This document shows, in pieces, positions 42,687-53,892 of a stretch of 64,000 nt of DNA. The DNA lies in contig JAZBRS010000049.1 in assembly GCA_037176725.1 (NCBI GenBank), forward strand, positions 14,960,001 to 15,024,000, in the 5' to 3' direction. Numbering within the stretch: the stretch's first letter is position 1; each line of letters begins with the position of its first letter. The notes below the pieces were generated by a model. It did no database searches and had not been told where the DNA came from. It saw only the letters and a program-made list of their open reading frames with translations. A program made the position numbers and the translations under genes. This DNA is from Posidonia oceanica (taxonomy: Eukaryota > Streptophyta > Magnoliopsida > Alismatales > Posidoniaceae).

Positions 42687-43388
42687 TTACCTGCTTCTAT
42701 GATCGCTTTTGCTACTACTGCTGCTTCTGCTCGTCTTCTCATACATGGTCTGCCCATCGAATGATACGTGCTTTGGCGACACCTTCGATCCACCTCTTCC
42801 TGGACACTTAGTTCTCCTTCTTCCATCCCAAGCCAGAGGCGAGAACATCATCTTCAAGAGGAAAACTCCACCTTCCATTCTTTGGTTTTTTCTTACATTC
42901 TCCCTCTTCCCTGTGATTTCCTTCTTCTCCTCCTTTGCCAACTCCCTACCTTTCTCTGGCACATCGTCTTCTACAGTTTTCACTGTGCTGGGCTTCTCCA
43001 CAATATCCTGTAACGTGAGCTCGTAGTTCAACTCCGTCATGTCTTGCACCAGCTTCATCATCTCTTTTTGGTGTTTGGCAATTGCTTGTGATCTTGCAGA
43101 GGTGGAATCGTAACTACCCATGTGGTATGTACTTTTGGAGGTTGGATTCCACTTCTGGGCGTCGTTCTTCTTCTCTCCCCTGGCCTCCCACTGGAACTCT
43201 ACTCCATACAACTTGCTAGAATGCACGTAATTCCTGGGACCTCCACGACGAGCCCAAGCACCAGAATTTTTACTGCTACTGTAACCATTGTTCCCCATTG
43301 CTTCTTGAATCCATTTCTTGTACCCAGCATCATTATCCTCTCCAAATTGCTGGTATTCACGTTGAGCTAGATTTCTCTGAGGAGGCAT
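42687..43388 (-). CDS. Plant protein of unknown function (probable host gene)
   Basis: An uninterrupted frame of 233 codons from the first ATG (43,388) to TAA at 42,687. The frame stays open a further 29 codons to a stop at 43,476-43,478, so an upstream exon joined nearby is possible. Composition is protein-like: a hydrophilic N-terminus (GYKKWIQEAMGNN), a GAWARRGGPRNY basic-aromatic patch, a helical block SQAIAKHQKEMMKLVQDMTE followed by YELTLQDIVE, a charged lysine/glutamate stretch, a short hydrophobic VFLLKMMFSPLAW segment, and a serine-rich basic tail (SRSSSSSKSDHRSR). No transposon domain, signal peptide or enzyme motif is seen. I do not recognise a named family. It is the only long non-transposon ORF in the window. 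Confidence 0.6.
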   Translation of the reverse strand: MPPQRNLAQREYQQFGEDNDAGYKKWIQEAMGNNGYSSSKNSGAWARRGGPRNYVHSSKLYGVEFQWEARGEKKNDAQKWNPTSKSTYHMGSYDSTSARSQAIAKHQKEMMKLVQDMTELNYELTLQDIVEKPSTVKTVEDDVPEKGRELAKEEKKEITGKRENVRKNQRMEGGVFLLKMMFSPLAWDGRRRTKCPGRGGSKVSPKHVSFDGQTMYEKTSRSSSSSKSDHRSR

Positions 43389-43563
43389 GCTGTAACTGGA
43401 GCGTGCTTCAGAGGAGAACGAGAACTGGGAATGGTAGGTGGTGTTTGTTGAGAGAATATCCACAGCCCCAGACAATTATGCCCTTGGTTCCATTAATAAT
43501 TAAGTGTAGTTTCGTTCTCCATTCTGTGGTTGGAATCGAAGAGACGCCACCAAAGTCAAGATT

Positions 43564-43698
43564 TTCTAGAAGGGTTCAAACGTGCATCTCCTAATGTCCA
43601 CATGGTTTTCTAGAAGGGCTCAAACGTGCATCTCCTAATGTCCACATGGTTTTCTAGAAGGGCTCAAACGTGCATCTCCTATTGTCCAGCTCATTATG
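43564..43698. repeat. 44-bp tandem triplication upstream of the host gene
   Basis: TTCTAGAAGGGYTCAAACGT-GCATCTCCTAATGTCCACAT-GGTT starts at 43,564, 43,608 and 43,652; the third unit diverges at its end. It lies 180-310 bp upstream of the ATG on the gene's 5' side, so it falls in the presumed promoter or 5' UTR. TTCTAGAA is a perfect palindrome resembling a heat-shock element half (TTCnnGAA). Confidence 0.85.
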
Positions 43699-44023
43699 GT
43701 TTTCTTCCATTTCTTCGTCTCCAAGTCCTCCTTGTGTCCTTGTCATGGTGGAAGACTTTGGAGCTCTCTTGTTTTGATACGCCAACAAAGTCTGCTGAAC
43801 CATACATACATCTGTGTGGTTTATTTAACTCATGTATGATCAAGATCTGACATACACCCATAATCATCACACATACAACTTCCACGATGTCAGCGGTAGA
43901 TTTCCTGCGCTAGCTGAGAAGACCACCAGAAGGAGAATCCTGTTTCTGGAAGCCTCATCACGTCCATGCGATCCTTCCAAATGAAAGCTCAATCGGCCTC
44001 GACACAGATGCATTTTTCTTTCT
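43699..44023. other. Intergenic DNA, no gene seen
   Basis: Unremarkable sequence between the tandem triplication and the copia LTR; only short unsupported ORFs. Confidence 0.5.
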
Positions 44024-44170
44024 TGTAACACCTCATTATTGGCATGTCATCCGAATTAAATAACAATAATCTGAATGGACAGGGACCCACGAATAAACTC
44101 AACTAATCTATAACTAATTGTAACAAACTCAACTAATCAAATAATTATAAGAAAGACTACTAATCTAACA
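44024..44170 (-). mobile_element. Copia-type 3' LTR, 147 bp
   Basis: TGTAACACCTCA on the left and AATCTAACA on the right give TG...CA on the minus strand. Directly to the right stands GGCTCCCTCAAATT, i.e. AATTTGAGGGAGCC on the minus strand, a typical copia polypurine tract. Short LTRs of this size are normal for copia. Confidence 0.7.
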
Positions 44171-45060
44171 GGCTCCCTCAAATTGAGGGTCTAGCAATGA
44201 CAATGAGTTTGTCTCAGAATTTGTGAATGACTCCCTCTGGTAATGGCTTTGTTAAGACATCAGCTATCTAAACTTTTGTGCTTATATATTGAACTGCAAA
44301 TCATTCCGAGCTACTTTATCCCTAACAAAATGAAAATCAACTTTAATATGCTTCGATCTTGCATGAAAAATGGGATTTGCAGTCATGTAAGTAGCACCGA
44401 TGTTATCACACCATAAGAGAGGAGATTTCGGAAGAAAAATGCCAAGCTCAAATAGTAGCGATTGAAGCCAAGTAATTTCGGAGGCAATATTTAAAATAGC
44501 TCTATATTCTGACTCAATACTTGATCGAGCAATTGTTGATTGCTTCTTAGATGCCCATGAAATTAAATTGGTGCCAAGAAAAATAGCATAAGTAGTAGTA
44601 CTCCTTCGATCATCAGCATAGTCAACAAAATTTGAATCAAAAAATGCTTCAAGAGTGACAGAAGGGTTGTTGGAGAGAAACAAGCCGAAGTTAATAGTCT
44701 ATTTGAGATAGCGAAGAAGCCTTTTAACTGCCTACCAATGAACATTTGTTGGTTGTTGCATCATTTGACATAGCTTACTGATAGAGAAAGCAATGTCTGG
44801 TCTTGTAATTAGAACATATTGAAGACCTCCAACAATCTGTCTATAGAGAGTAGTATCTGGTATTAGATCACCTTCAAACTTTGATAATTTCTTTGTATCC
44901 ATAGGAGTAGTGACTAGTTTAGAAGTCTCCATTTTTGCTTTACACAAGAGCTCAGCAACATATGTTTGTTGAGATAAGATCATAGCATAATTTACTTTGA
45001 CTGATTCAACTCCCAAAGGATAAGAAGGATAGCCCAAATCTTTCATTGGAAAAAATGTAC
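44171..45060 (-). pseudogene. Ty1/copia pol remnant: RT C-terminus and RNase H
   Basis: Minus-strand frames read MKDLGYPSYPLGVE, YRQIVGGLQYVLITRPDIAF (RT end), then VKRLLRYLK, FFDSNFVDYADDRRSTT, SWASKKQSTIARSSIESEYR and VDFHFVRDK, the classic copia RNase H series, ending before the polypurine tract. TAG stops at 44,732 and about 44,699. The 5' part is cut at about 45,060 where a GGCTGTGTTTGG terminus begins, so the rest of the element is missing. Confidence 0.88.
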
Positions 45061-45063
45061 TTA

Positions 45064-46322
45064 GGCTGTGTTTGGTAGGGATTCTTACCCACAGCTTTTG
45101 GCAAGAATCGTTTTTTCCCTAAGAAGTCGAAACAAACGTGGAAAAAACTGGAGTTTCTCGCAGGAATCTCCTCCCAACTTCCATGCATAAAGCCAAAAGC
45201 TGAGAAGCTTACCCAAGTGAGCTTTTGGTGAAAAGTTTAATTTATGAATTTTTTTGGACCATATTGTCCTTATAACATCAAAGATATCATAAAAAAATCA
45301 CATGTAAATTACAAATTGTGCCATTGACCTAAAACCAAAAATCGAGAAACAAAAAACCCTATCCCCTCTCTCGCTCGCTCGATCTTCTCTAATGTGCCCT
45401 TGATGGCGACTATCCTCTCGATCTTCTCTTGCAGCGGCAGAGTCGATGACATTGTCTCTCATCCTCTCAGTCGGTTCCATCTCAGTCCTCTTAGTCAACG
45501 CGTTATCCTCTCAATCGACGCTCTCATCTCCACTGGCACGTTGTCTCTCATCCTCTCAGTCAATTCCTTCTTAGTCCTCTTAGTCGGCACGTTGTCCTCT
45601 CAATCGGTGCTCTCATCTCCACCGACGTGTTGTCTCTCATCCTCTAAGTCAGCTCTCCTCTCAGTTGGTTCCATCTCCACCGACGGCTCTCCTCTTAGTC
45701 GGTTCCCTCTCGTCTCTTCTCACCGGTGAGGACAAGGTAAGTGGAGCATCTCAACTCTATTGCGGTTTATGGCTTCGTCTTGAACAGAAAAAAAGAATTT
45801 CTTGTGAAGATTTCTTTCATCAACGCCATGTATCTTGGTCACTTGTTGTTTGAGCTCATCCATGTGTTGACAGTCTGAGAATTAATTTAATTTATTTTTT
45901 TAGTAAACTATTTGAATTGCTAATTTCATTTATTTGACTTGAAATGCAATTTGTATTTTCCTTTTTGGTGACAATGCTTGCTGTTATATCAAATTAAATA
46001 ATCAAATGTTTCTTATTTCTGTTTAGGGTTTTTATTAATACATTATTGTTACTAAAGAAGGGAAAAGAAGAAATCAATTACTGGGATCTCTTTTGTAACA
46101 CAATGCATGTGTCTTGAATATTGGGAGTCTGTTGTTTGCTTGTTGGGAGTCACTGGTTTTTAATCTGATCTTGGAGTTGCTTGTTTGCTTGTTGGGAGTC
46201 TGTTGTTTCCACTTGATTGTTTCTTGGATTGAAGAAGTACTCTTCTAATGCTTGATTAGTCTTTCTTTGTTATTCTTGTTTAGTTTTGTTATTGATGTTA
46301 GCTCTTTGTTATGTTTTGAAGG
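45064..46322 (+). mobile_element. 5' end and leader of a PIF/Harbinger-like element
   Basis: TTA followed by GGCTGTGTTTGGTAGGGATT resembles a PIF/Harbinger end with its 3-bp TTA target site. Near it are inverted arms CCAAAAGCT / AGCTTTTGG (45,191-45,227). A C/T-rich region with degenerate repeats of CTCTCAGTCGGTTCCATCTC (45,395-45,725) follows, then AT-rich DNA. The other terminus was not found, so the element borders are inferred. Confidence 0.5.
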
Positions 46323-47683
46323 ATGGAAAACATTACATTGGATGGTTTATTTGAATATGATATTTGTTCTTTGTTATTGGATGAACAACAACAACAACAA
46401 CAACAACAATAGTCTAAACCATTGAAGAGATTCAAGATGATACACAAGCACAGATTCTTTTCAACACTAATGATGAAGAGAATATTCTATTTAGGTTATT
46501 AATTGAGTACTACGACCAATGCCAAAATATAAGAAATTCAATTCACACTTTACCCATTGCTGGACATCAAGTAGTGTATAACATGTTCAATTCCCATTTT
46601 AGAAACTATTTCGATCATTGTCGAAAGTTGCCCGAGGTGTTCCTTAAGTAATGTGCTATATTCAGAGGAAGGGGTATGTTAGTTGACTCTCATAGTGTTA
46701 GTGTCGAGGAACAAGTGACGGTCTTCTTACAAATCATTGGTCAAGGACATAAGAATAGATCAGTCCAACATAATCTTCAGCATTCAGGGAAACAATTAGT
46801 AGGTACTTCCATGTGGTCTTGGAGGCTGTACTTGCATGGGCACTTGAAATCATTTGTCTAAAAGTTTCCTTTTTTGAAACACCAAAGCATATCCTAGAAA
46901 ATGACATATTTTATCTGTTTTTTAAGGATTGCGTTGGAGTCTTGGATAGGACCCATATTCAGGCAATTGTAAAAAAGGAAGAACAAATAGTATTTCGAAA
47001 TGGACGACATCGGAAGACCTACACTCAAAATGTCCTAGGGGTGTGTGATTTTCATATGTGATTTACATTTGTCTCCGCTGGTTGGGAAGGAACTGCACAT
47101 GATTGCAAGGTCCTCAATCATGCAATATATAACCCCACATATAAGTTTCCGATGCCTTCAAAGGTTAGTATTTGTATAGTTTAAAACAAAGAATCCATCA
47201 TACTTCAACAATTGCTAATAGTTCAATCTTTTTGTTTTTGTTTATGAGTTCAGATAAATACTATCTTATAGATTCTGGATATCCAAACAGGAAAGGATTT
47301 CTAACACCCTATAGAAACACAAGATACCATATTTCAGAATTTCAAAATGTTGGACCAAGAGGAAGCAATCAGATATTCAACAGTTGCATTCTTCCCTTTG
47401 AAATGTAATTGAACGTGCATTTGGAGTATTGAAGAAAAGATGGACCTTACTACAAAAGTTTAGCAATTTTTCATTCCCTGATCAAGTTAAAATAGTCATT
47501 GCAGCAACTGCACTCCATAATTTCATTATTGAGTAAAGGTTGACAGATGAGGTCTTAAGGACCTTTTTCACCACACAAGGCCTACAAGACTTACAAGTTT
47601 CAGTGGATGAAAATGAAAATGTTGACCATGTTGCTTTTGATGAAAGTGAAATGGGAGTTGTACATGATAATATTCGTCAATAA
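46323..47683 (+). pseudogene. PIF/Harbinger transposase (DDE), decayed
   Basis: The frame opens at ATG 46,323 with a polyglutamine run from an (AAC)n microsatellite and a TAG at 46,410. Later: FRGRGMLVDSHSVSVEEQV, FKDCVGVLDRTHIQAIVKKE (first D; the usual DGTH is DRTH), GWEGTAHDCKVL (second D), YYLIDSGYPNRKGFLTPYR and, after a frameshift near 47,390, IERAFGVLKKRW (E). A short intron or insertion lies about 47,165-47,250. An active transposase would cut and paste the element with the Myb-like partner; this one cannot. Confidence 0.88.
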
Positions 47684-47882
47684 ATCATGATGGCCAGAAG
47701 TAGGAGATGCCATTAGTTTTTTTCTATTTGGTCTTGAACTTTAATTGATCTATAATGTTTTGATCGTATTTCTCTACTATGGATTTGTATTCTATATGAT
47801 TATTCAGAACTTCTTATGTAGTTTATTTCTTGTTAACTATTATTGATATTGCACTTCAAACAACTATTTTCTCTTTATTTAG

Positions 47883-48947
47883 ATGAATCCAGTGTCAAAT
47901 GATACGATCGAGGAAAAAAAAGCAAAAGGAAAAAAATCATTAAGTGATGACGCATAGGGATATGAAGTGAAGGCAATTTTGTCTAAACAAAACCATGCTA
48001 CTTGGCTAGTAATTTGTCTAGAAGAGATCAGGGATGGAAACAAAAAGGCTACAACATTAAGTGCATAGGGATAAGCGAACTTAATGAGGGAGTTCGAAGA
48101 AAGAACTGGTTTACGTTACACCTATGCCCAATTCAAGAATCATTGGGATTCAATTCATCGAGATTGGCAAGCTTGGACAACATTGGAGCATGAGACTGAC
48201 CTAGTTTCGATGGGGAGACTGTAGTCCAAGATGACGGTTGGTGGAAATTATTTACAAAGGTTCATAATTTAAATTTGTAAATGTTGTATTTCTTCGTCAT
48301 ACCTTAGCATGCACTAACAAATACTATTGCTCCTGTTTTTTTTTAATGTGCTGAGATATCCTAGGGAGGAGAAGTTTAAGGATGGTCATGTATTGTTGCA
48401 TAGAGACAAGTTGGACCTTCTTTTCAAAGGAAATGCAGCAACAAGTAAATATGTCTTCGTTTCAAGAAGCAATGTAAATGAAGGTAGCACCACATGCTAG
48501 CAAGAAGAAGTAGAGTTTGAGGAAGTAGAAGGTGTGGCTACAACACCCGTTAGTGTTGATGAACCTGAGCCCAATTCAGTTGTAGCCAAGAGTAACAAGA
48601 GAAAGTACCAAGAAAATACAACCAAGCATGGGAAGAGTCCCAAGTCCATAGGAATGTCTGATGTGCATGATTCACTAAACAAGAAATTGGAGTTGGAGAA
48701 GGAATTTATCAATCTTATCAAATATGATATCGAAAAAAATGAGGCCAACAAAGCAACAAAGAACAAGTATTCAATGAGTTGGTGCAGGAGTTGTTGGAGG
48801 AAGCAGGTATCATAAGAAGTAGTGTGGAATTTATGCTTGTTTCACAACTTTTCACAAAGCCAGCAAACCAAGAATTGTTCGTGGACATGGACGGTCCTGA
48901 AGAAAGAGTTCGTTGGGCACTTTGGACATATGATAGGCTAAAGTAAA
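47883..48947 (+). pseudogene. Myb/SANT-like partner protein of the PIF/Harbinger element
   Basis: Decayed trihelix/Myb-like domain: TWLVICLEEIRDGNKKATTL, then in another frame NHWDSIHRDWQAW, the pattern of the Myb_DNA-bind_3 domain (W...EEI..GN, K..WD.L...W). The second half has VHDSLNKKLELEKEFINLIK and ends RVRWALWTYDRLK. A GT-AG interval at about 48,260-48,364 may be an intron. It sits 200 bp after the transposase on the same strand, the usual two-gene layout of PIF/Harbinger. Several stops (e.g. TAG near 47,960). Confidence 0.75.
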
Positions 48948-50475
48948 ATGGGATAAGAAACCCTATGAACTTTTATTTGCTTATGTTATTTTGCAAACTT
49001 AAATATTAACCTCAGAACTAATAGGGTGTATTAAATATTTGCTTTAATATTTTGCAATGTATTGGGGTGGACATGTTAAGTTATGCTCCTCCAACTAGAA
49101 CAATTATTTGCATTTGCATCTATCTAGAACATCTGTTGTTTTCTGTCTAGAACAATTATTTGAATTATCAGATTTGCAACAGGTTTAGAGGCCATTGGAG
49201 AAGTTTACATTTCAAAATGGACACTATAAATATTGGAGCAGGTTATTGGAGCAGTTTTAGAGCACTATAAATATTGTGGCACTATAAATATTGGAGTAGG
49301 TTATTTGATGCTTGTTTAGAGGCTATTGGAGCATAACTAGGCACTATAAATATTGTGGGACTATTGGAGAAGTTTACATAACTTATACATATGTCAGGGG
49401 ATGTATTGCAGGTGTAGAGTATCACAGTTTAGGCTATTGGATGTATTGCAGTTTACATTTCAAAATTGACTAGCATTGTGGGACTATAATTATGTTGGGG
49501 CTTATCATCACCTTGTTCTTGGTGCTTTGATTCACATTTGAGAAATTTACATTTCAGAATTGAAGATTATTTAGCTATTGTTGGTGCTTTGATGATGTCA
49601 GTGAGCAGTAATCCAGAAAGGAACGAAAATAAACTTGATCTAAAACCACCACCTCTACGGCTTGCCACTTTATATTGATCTAAAACCATCACATTTGGAG
49701 TATGAAAATACAAATCAACCAAATGGAAGTCCTGTCGGCTAAGCTAGACATGAATAACAAGTGGGGAAGAATGGCTATTGGCTGTGAAAATTAGCAATGC
49801 TGGATTAACTAATAGTTCTATTGCAAATCAAAGTTTGATCCTTTTTTTCCCAGGTGGCTCTATTCTCTGATGCCTTCTCATGTTATGAGTTTATACAAGA
49901 TCTATCTGGATGCCAAGAGAACACTTGATCCATAATTCCAAACCTTGATTTTCACTTGCCAAATATACATGTTTATTGACAAATATACTTGTAATTCCAA
50001 AGTGTTTCTTGATCTGAAAGAAATTTCTTGTGATCAGTTATGATCTGTAACTCCTTATGAAGTTGAACCATCAAATTATTAATAGTTTACAAACTACTGA
50101 AAGAAATGCCAAATGGATACATAATCCTTTACATAAAAAGATCATGTAATCATATAACTGCATGGTCAAACTTGGAGACCATTCTAGGTTTGAATACATT
50201 ATCACATGGAAATGTCAAACTCGAAGACAATCACGTAATTAAAGTGCTCAATTAACTCATAATCCTTTTTGGTAAAGACATCTTCATTAGAGAGGGGGTT
50301 AGTCTCACAATAGTGCAAGTAATTGTTGTCAAGTTCCTTGTTGATGTCGATTTGGCCATCCTTGTCATCAAACTCTAGAAAATAACACTTCTTTGGTTAA
50401 AAAATATACGTCAATGACTTCAAAGTATAATAGTAGACATTTATCAAACAATGCAAGTCATTTATGAAAACTTAC
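48948..50475. other. AT-rich intergenic DNA with short CACTATAAATATT repeats
   Basis: No gene recognised. Between 49,150 and 49,560 the motifs CACTATAAATATTG, GAGAAGTTTACATTTC and GGCTATTGGA recur several times in irregular order. At 50,240-50,395 the minus strand has an open acidic frame (FDDKDGQIDINKELDNNYLH) that could be a second exon of the candidate below. Confidence 0.5.
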
Positions 50476-50640
50476 ACATTCAAAGTGCCCGAGAGGTGGA
50501 TTACGATTAGGATTTAATGTACGATAACATGCGATGTTCCCACAATGACAGTTCTTCTCTGGTTCACTTGTGAGTGTTTCTTTCATCTTCTCGATAATCA
50601 TCCCACAATCATTCAACTTCCCACAAATACAAATAGAAGA
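50476..50640 (-). pseudogene. Candidate exon with a cysteine-rich CHCGN motif
   Basis: A minus-strand frame reads KLNDCGMIIEKMKETLTSEP, then CHCGNIACYRT...GHFEC, a C-x-C...C spacing loosely like plant GRF-type zinc fingers, ending at a consensus donor TGT|GTAAGT (50,475). A downstream acidic frame fits a second exon only with a frame change. A MITE begins 10 bp upstream at 50,650. It could be a gene fragment or chance. Confidence 0.3.
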
Positions 50641-50649
50641 AAAAGTGTA

Positions 50650-51013
50650 TGTAGGTGCCCACAGGATATTTTTTCGGTAGGCACCTTTTTTTAATTTTTT
50701 GTTTTTAAAAATAAAATCTAATTATATAGTTAGTTAATCTATAAGATAATCTATTATGTGTTAAAGTTTCATCCTAATATGAGTTATATTCACTATTAAT
50801 TTTTAATTTAAAGTTTAACAGTTAAAATTTAGCAAAATGTGTTGAATTTTAAGACTTTTAGATCAAGGGTTAATAGTTGTTTGATTTAAATGAAAATTTC
50901 ACTGTGTATTTATAGATATCTAATAAATACATCGATATGGTTATTTTTTTCCCCTATGTATTTATTAAAAAAAAGAGAGGTGCCTACAACCATGTTAGAT
51001 GTAGGCACCTACA
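50650..51013. mobile_element. Fold-back MITE, 364 bp
   Basis: Outer inverted repeats TGTAGGTGCC (50,650-50,659) and GGCACCTACA (51,004-51,013) are perfect. Each end is itself a hairpin: AGGTGCC / GGCACCT on the left, AGGTGCCTAC / GTAGGCACCT on the right. The interior is AT-rich and non-coding. No clear target duplication, so the superfamily is open. Confidence 0.75.
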
Positions 51014-51359
51014 CCAACTTTACCCTCATACAAATATAATTAAAGTCACTTATTTCATCTTACATAAGCACAATCTACCGTCTTGAAACACAAATGACTT
51101 CATTCTATAAAACAATTAATTCAGCAAATGGTCAAGTACATAATCAAACTAGTAATATTGCTTGCTATACTGATGTCTTCATTCTATTCAAGTACACAAT
51201 CTAACTAGTAATATTGTTTGCAATACTGATATCTTCATTATGTTCAAGTATAAAACATCATTCTATTCACAGTCCAGTTATATTTTTCTGAGTTTGCCAT
51301 ATTAGTTTGCACCAAACCATTTCTTTAGTACATGCAATGGTTGTATATTAGGCAATAAT

Positions 51360-51781
51360 CATATTCTTATTTTCTTTTCATTTTTATTTGTATATGGTTC
51401 CTTTTTATCATCTCTACTACCTCTTAGCTTAGCATGAAGAAATTGTGCCATTTTCCTTTTCATAATTCGCTTGTATGCATAATCAATAAAAGTGAGTAAG
51501 AATTCAATGGTTGGGAATCTGGGTCTAAGCATTTTTTTTAGTAGTCTCTAAGCATTAATTTAATTGCTTGTGATTGTTTGAGTTCCTAATTTATCATGGT
51601 TAAAGTTCACTAGTATAAAATACCATAGATAAACAGCTTGAAAGATGCAGTTCATTTCAAAAAATTTGAATGCATAAATCTGAGTTTGCCATTTTTTTGT
51701 AAAGGATTTACAAAAAAAAAAGGGTGTGCACTTTTTATTTTTTGAGATAAAATAAACATAAATGGACATGAGGAACCACAA
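51360..51781 (-). pseudogene. Possible MULE-like transposase fragment
   Basis: Minus-strand frames QIYAFKFFEMNCIFQAVYLW, LGTQTITSN and PRFPTIEFLLTFIDYAYKRI-MKRKMAQF are protein-like and recall the region of Mutator-type transposases with a TSN/NN...FN motif followed by a P-T/I-..L..I....M.R segment. The match is by memory only and is weak; it could be an unrelated gene fragment. Confidence 0.25.
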
Positions 51782-52001
51782 ACCCTAGCTACCAAAGGGG
51801 AAAGGGGTGAGGTCAGATTGTTACATTGGAGAACGACCCAACAGACGACATTACCAAAGAGGACTCGAGGGGACAGAGATGATCTCGTGAAGAAAAAGCA
51901 GAGAAGATCTCATAACGGTGACGACGAAGATCTTGCAGCCTTGGATAACACGGCAACATCGAGGAACTTGCCAAGGCGACGGCGGCGATGGAGAAGATCT
52001 C

Positions 52002-53859
52002 TGTAACGACCCAAGTCGCTACCAACAAATTCCAATAGCCCAAACAAATTTGAACATAAAATATTGTTACATTTGCAATAATATACAGGCTATTACAATA
52101 ATTATCTGTGCCAGGAATCTGTAGTGAACAGCTACATGACTCCTACTATATGCACTAAGATCCAACACTAGCTAATCATCTGCACCTGCAACTAAAACCA
52201 CAATAAAACACACGTGAGTGACTAGAAATTGTCACCCAATACACACCTCACAAAAATCACGACAAAATCGGAATAAAACCGCAATATGGAATAAACCGGT
52301 CAAAACTCCAAATCCGAGTCAACATAATCATTTTATAATAATAAAACATCCTTCCCAAAGCCCAATAAGCCAAACCGGGAAAACCATATGTAAATCAATT
52401 CTTATTTATTAAAGCTCGGCCCACTGGCCAAAAACTCAGCAAAAACGCAATACCGCAAAAGCGGGAAAAGCTCAAGGCCCAATACAGCCATCAACAAACC
52501 AAAAACAGCCTCGCGGGCATAAAAAACCACAACTAGTTGTGTTGCATGGCGCCAAGCAACTAACCTGGCCTCAAGCAGTAGCTAGGGACTCACCCCTACA
52601 CTGACTGCACTGCCACGGACACCCGCCCTGTGGTGGAGTGTGCCTGTCACAGCATCCTCTCACCAAAGGAGCCTCAAAAGCAATCTCCACCAGGGAAAGC
52701 TACTCACCCCACCTGGGCGAACTGTCCTCAATCAGGACAAAACCATAGGGCACACCTCATTGGCGCCCGCAACAATGTGCTCTGAACCACTCATGGGCTC
52801 CTCAGCACCACAAAAAGGCGAGTCCGGTGCCCGTAGCGACTAGGGTATCACACCTAGCTACGCAGGAGTATCATACCTTCCGAGTCCGCAGCCATAATAC
52901 CATTAGGTACAGACGACACCCCGACCCCCGAACCTCAGCCCAAGCGAAGTGTGCGACACGTCAAGAACGCTGTCGCATCCCCGGGTCTAGGCCACACAAC
53001 TCCCAGGTTTCGGCCTTATAAAACCTTTTGAAAACACATCCATAGTTTCTCAAAAATCATCTTTGAAAACCTTTATCAAGCCATAAGATAATCGTAGGCA
53101 TAAGCATAAATAAATACTAATTAACCATTAATTAAAATCTCTTAAAAACAGGCCTGGGAAACGTCCCAGACCGAGGTTCGGCAGACCGAATCTGATTCGG
53201 TCGACCGAACAGAAGGTCTGATATACATCCAGACCGAGATATCGGTAGACTGAAACTAGTTTGGTTGACCGAAATTAGATTTTGGAGTGTATCCAGAGCA
53301 GGTTTCGGCATGCTGAATCAGTTCGGCATACCGAAACTGGGTTCTGCAGAAAAATAAGGGGATCGAATTTAAAGCCCAAACTACATGCACAAACCACCAA
53401 AAATAACATGCAATATACTGAAATGACCAGAATGAAACAAGGAATCCAACCATATAAGAATCATGGCATTCCAAGGCTCAGAGCTCACAAAAACACCGGA
53501 AAACCACAAAGCATGCATTTATCAACTAAAGTCGGATAAATTCGACTAAAATCCATATAATCCACTAAAAATCCACAAAATGCTTCCATGGCATACAATT
53601 CATGGCAAGGAACATAAATCTATCATTTCCAAGCTATTTAACAAACAATGTGAGAGATGTGCACCTTATGAGACAGGGCAACCACTGTCTCTCCTGCAAC
53701 CTCGCGCACCACCGGCGATCCGCTGCTGCACCAAGCTCCTCACGGCCGTTCTCGAGTTCATCCCGCCACCAAGAGGAAGACCGGAGCTCGCCGCCACCGC
53801 ACGATCCGAGGAGGAGGAGAGGCCGACGATCACCCACCACCGCAGCACAGGGTGTTTCA
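52002..53859 (-). mobile_element. 3' LTR of Tekay-like chromovirus I (about 1.86 kb)
   Basis: Left end TGTAACGACCC is the reversed CA end of the LTR. The right end is placed at CAGGGTGTTTCA, just after the integrase/chromodomain stop, giving TGAAACACCC on the minus strand; that edge is the less certain. It contains three hairpins built on CCGAA/TTCGG (53,176-53,340). Orientation is -, as for the pol genes. Confidence 0.65.
53176..53340. repeat. Hairpin triplet in the chromovirus LTR
   Basis: Three units spaced about 63 bp, each preceded by a (C)CAGA(G/C)C-type lead. Unit 1 pairs GTTCGG-CAG-ACCGAAT with ATTCGGT-CGA-CCGAAC. Unit 2 (53,238-53,275) pairs ATCGGT..CTGAAACT with AGTTTGG..ACCGA. Unit 3 (53,302-53,337) pairs TTTCGG..GCTGAA with GTTCGGC..CCGAAA. 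Confidence 0.85.
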
Positions 53860-53892
53860 GTATAAACACCTAAAAAGGATTTTGCTCTTGAA

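Noticed and set aside
51818..52043. Basic/aspartate-rich ORF just before the chromovirus LTR as a host exon
   Set aside because: Short, low-complexity and ending inside the LTR; no splice sites or homology that I recognise.
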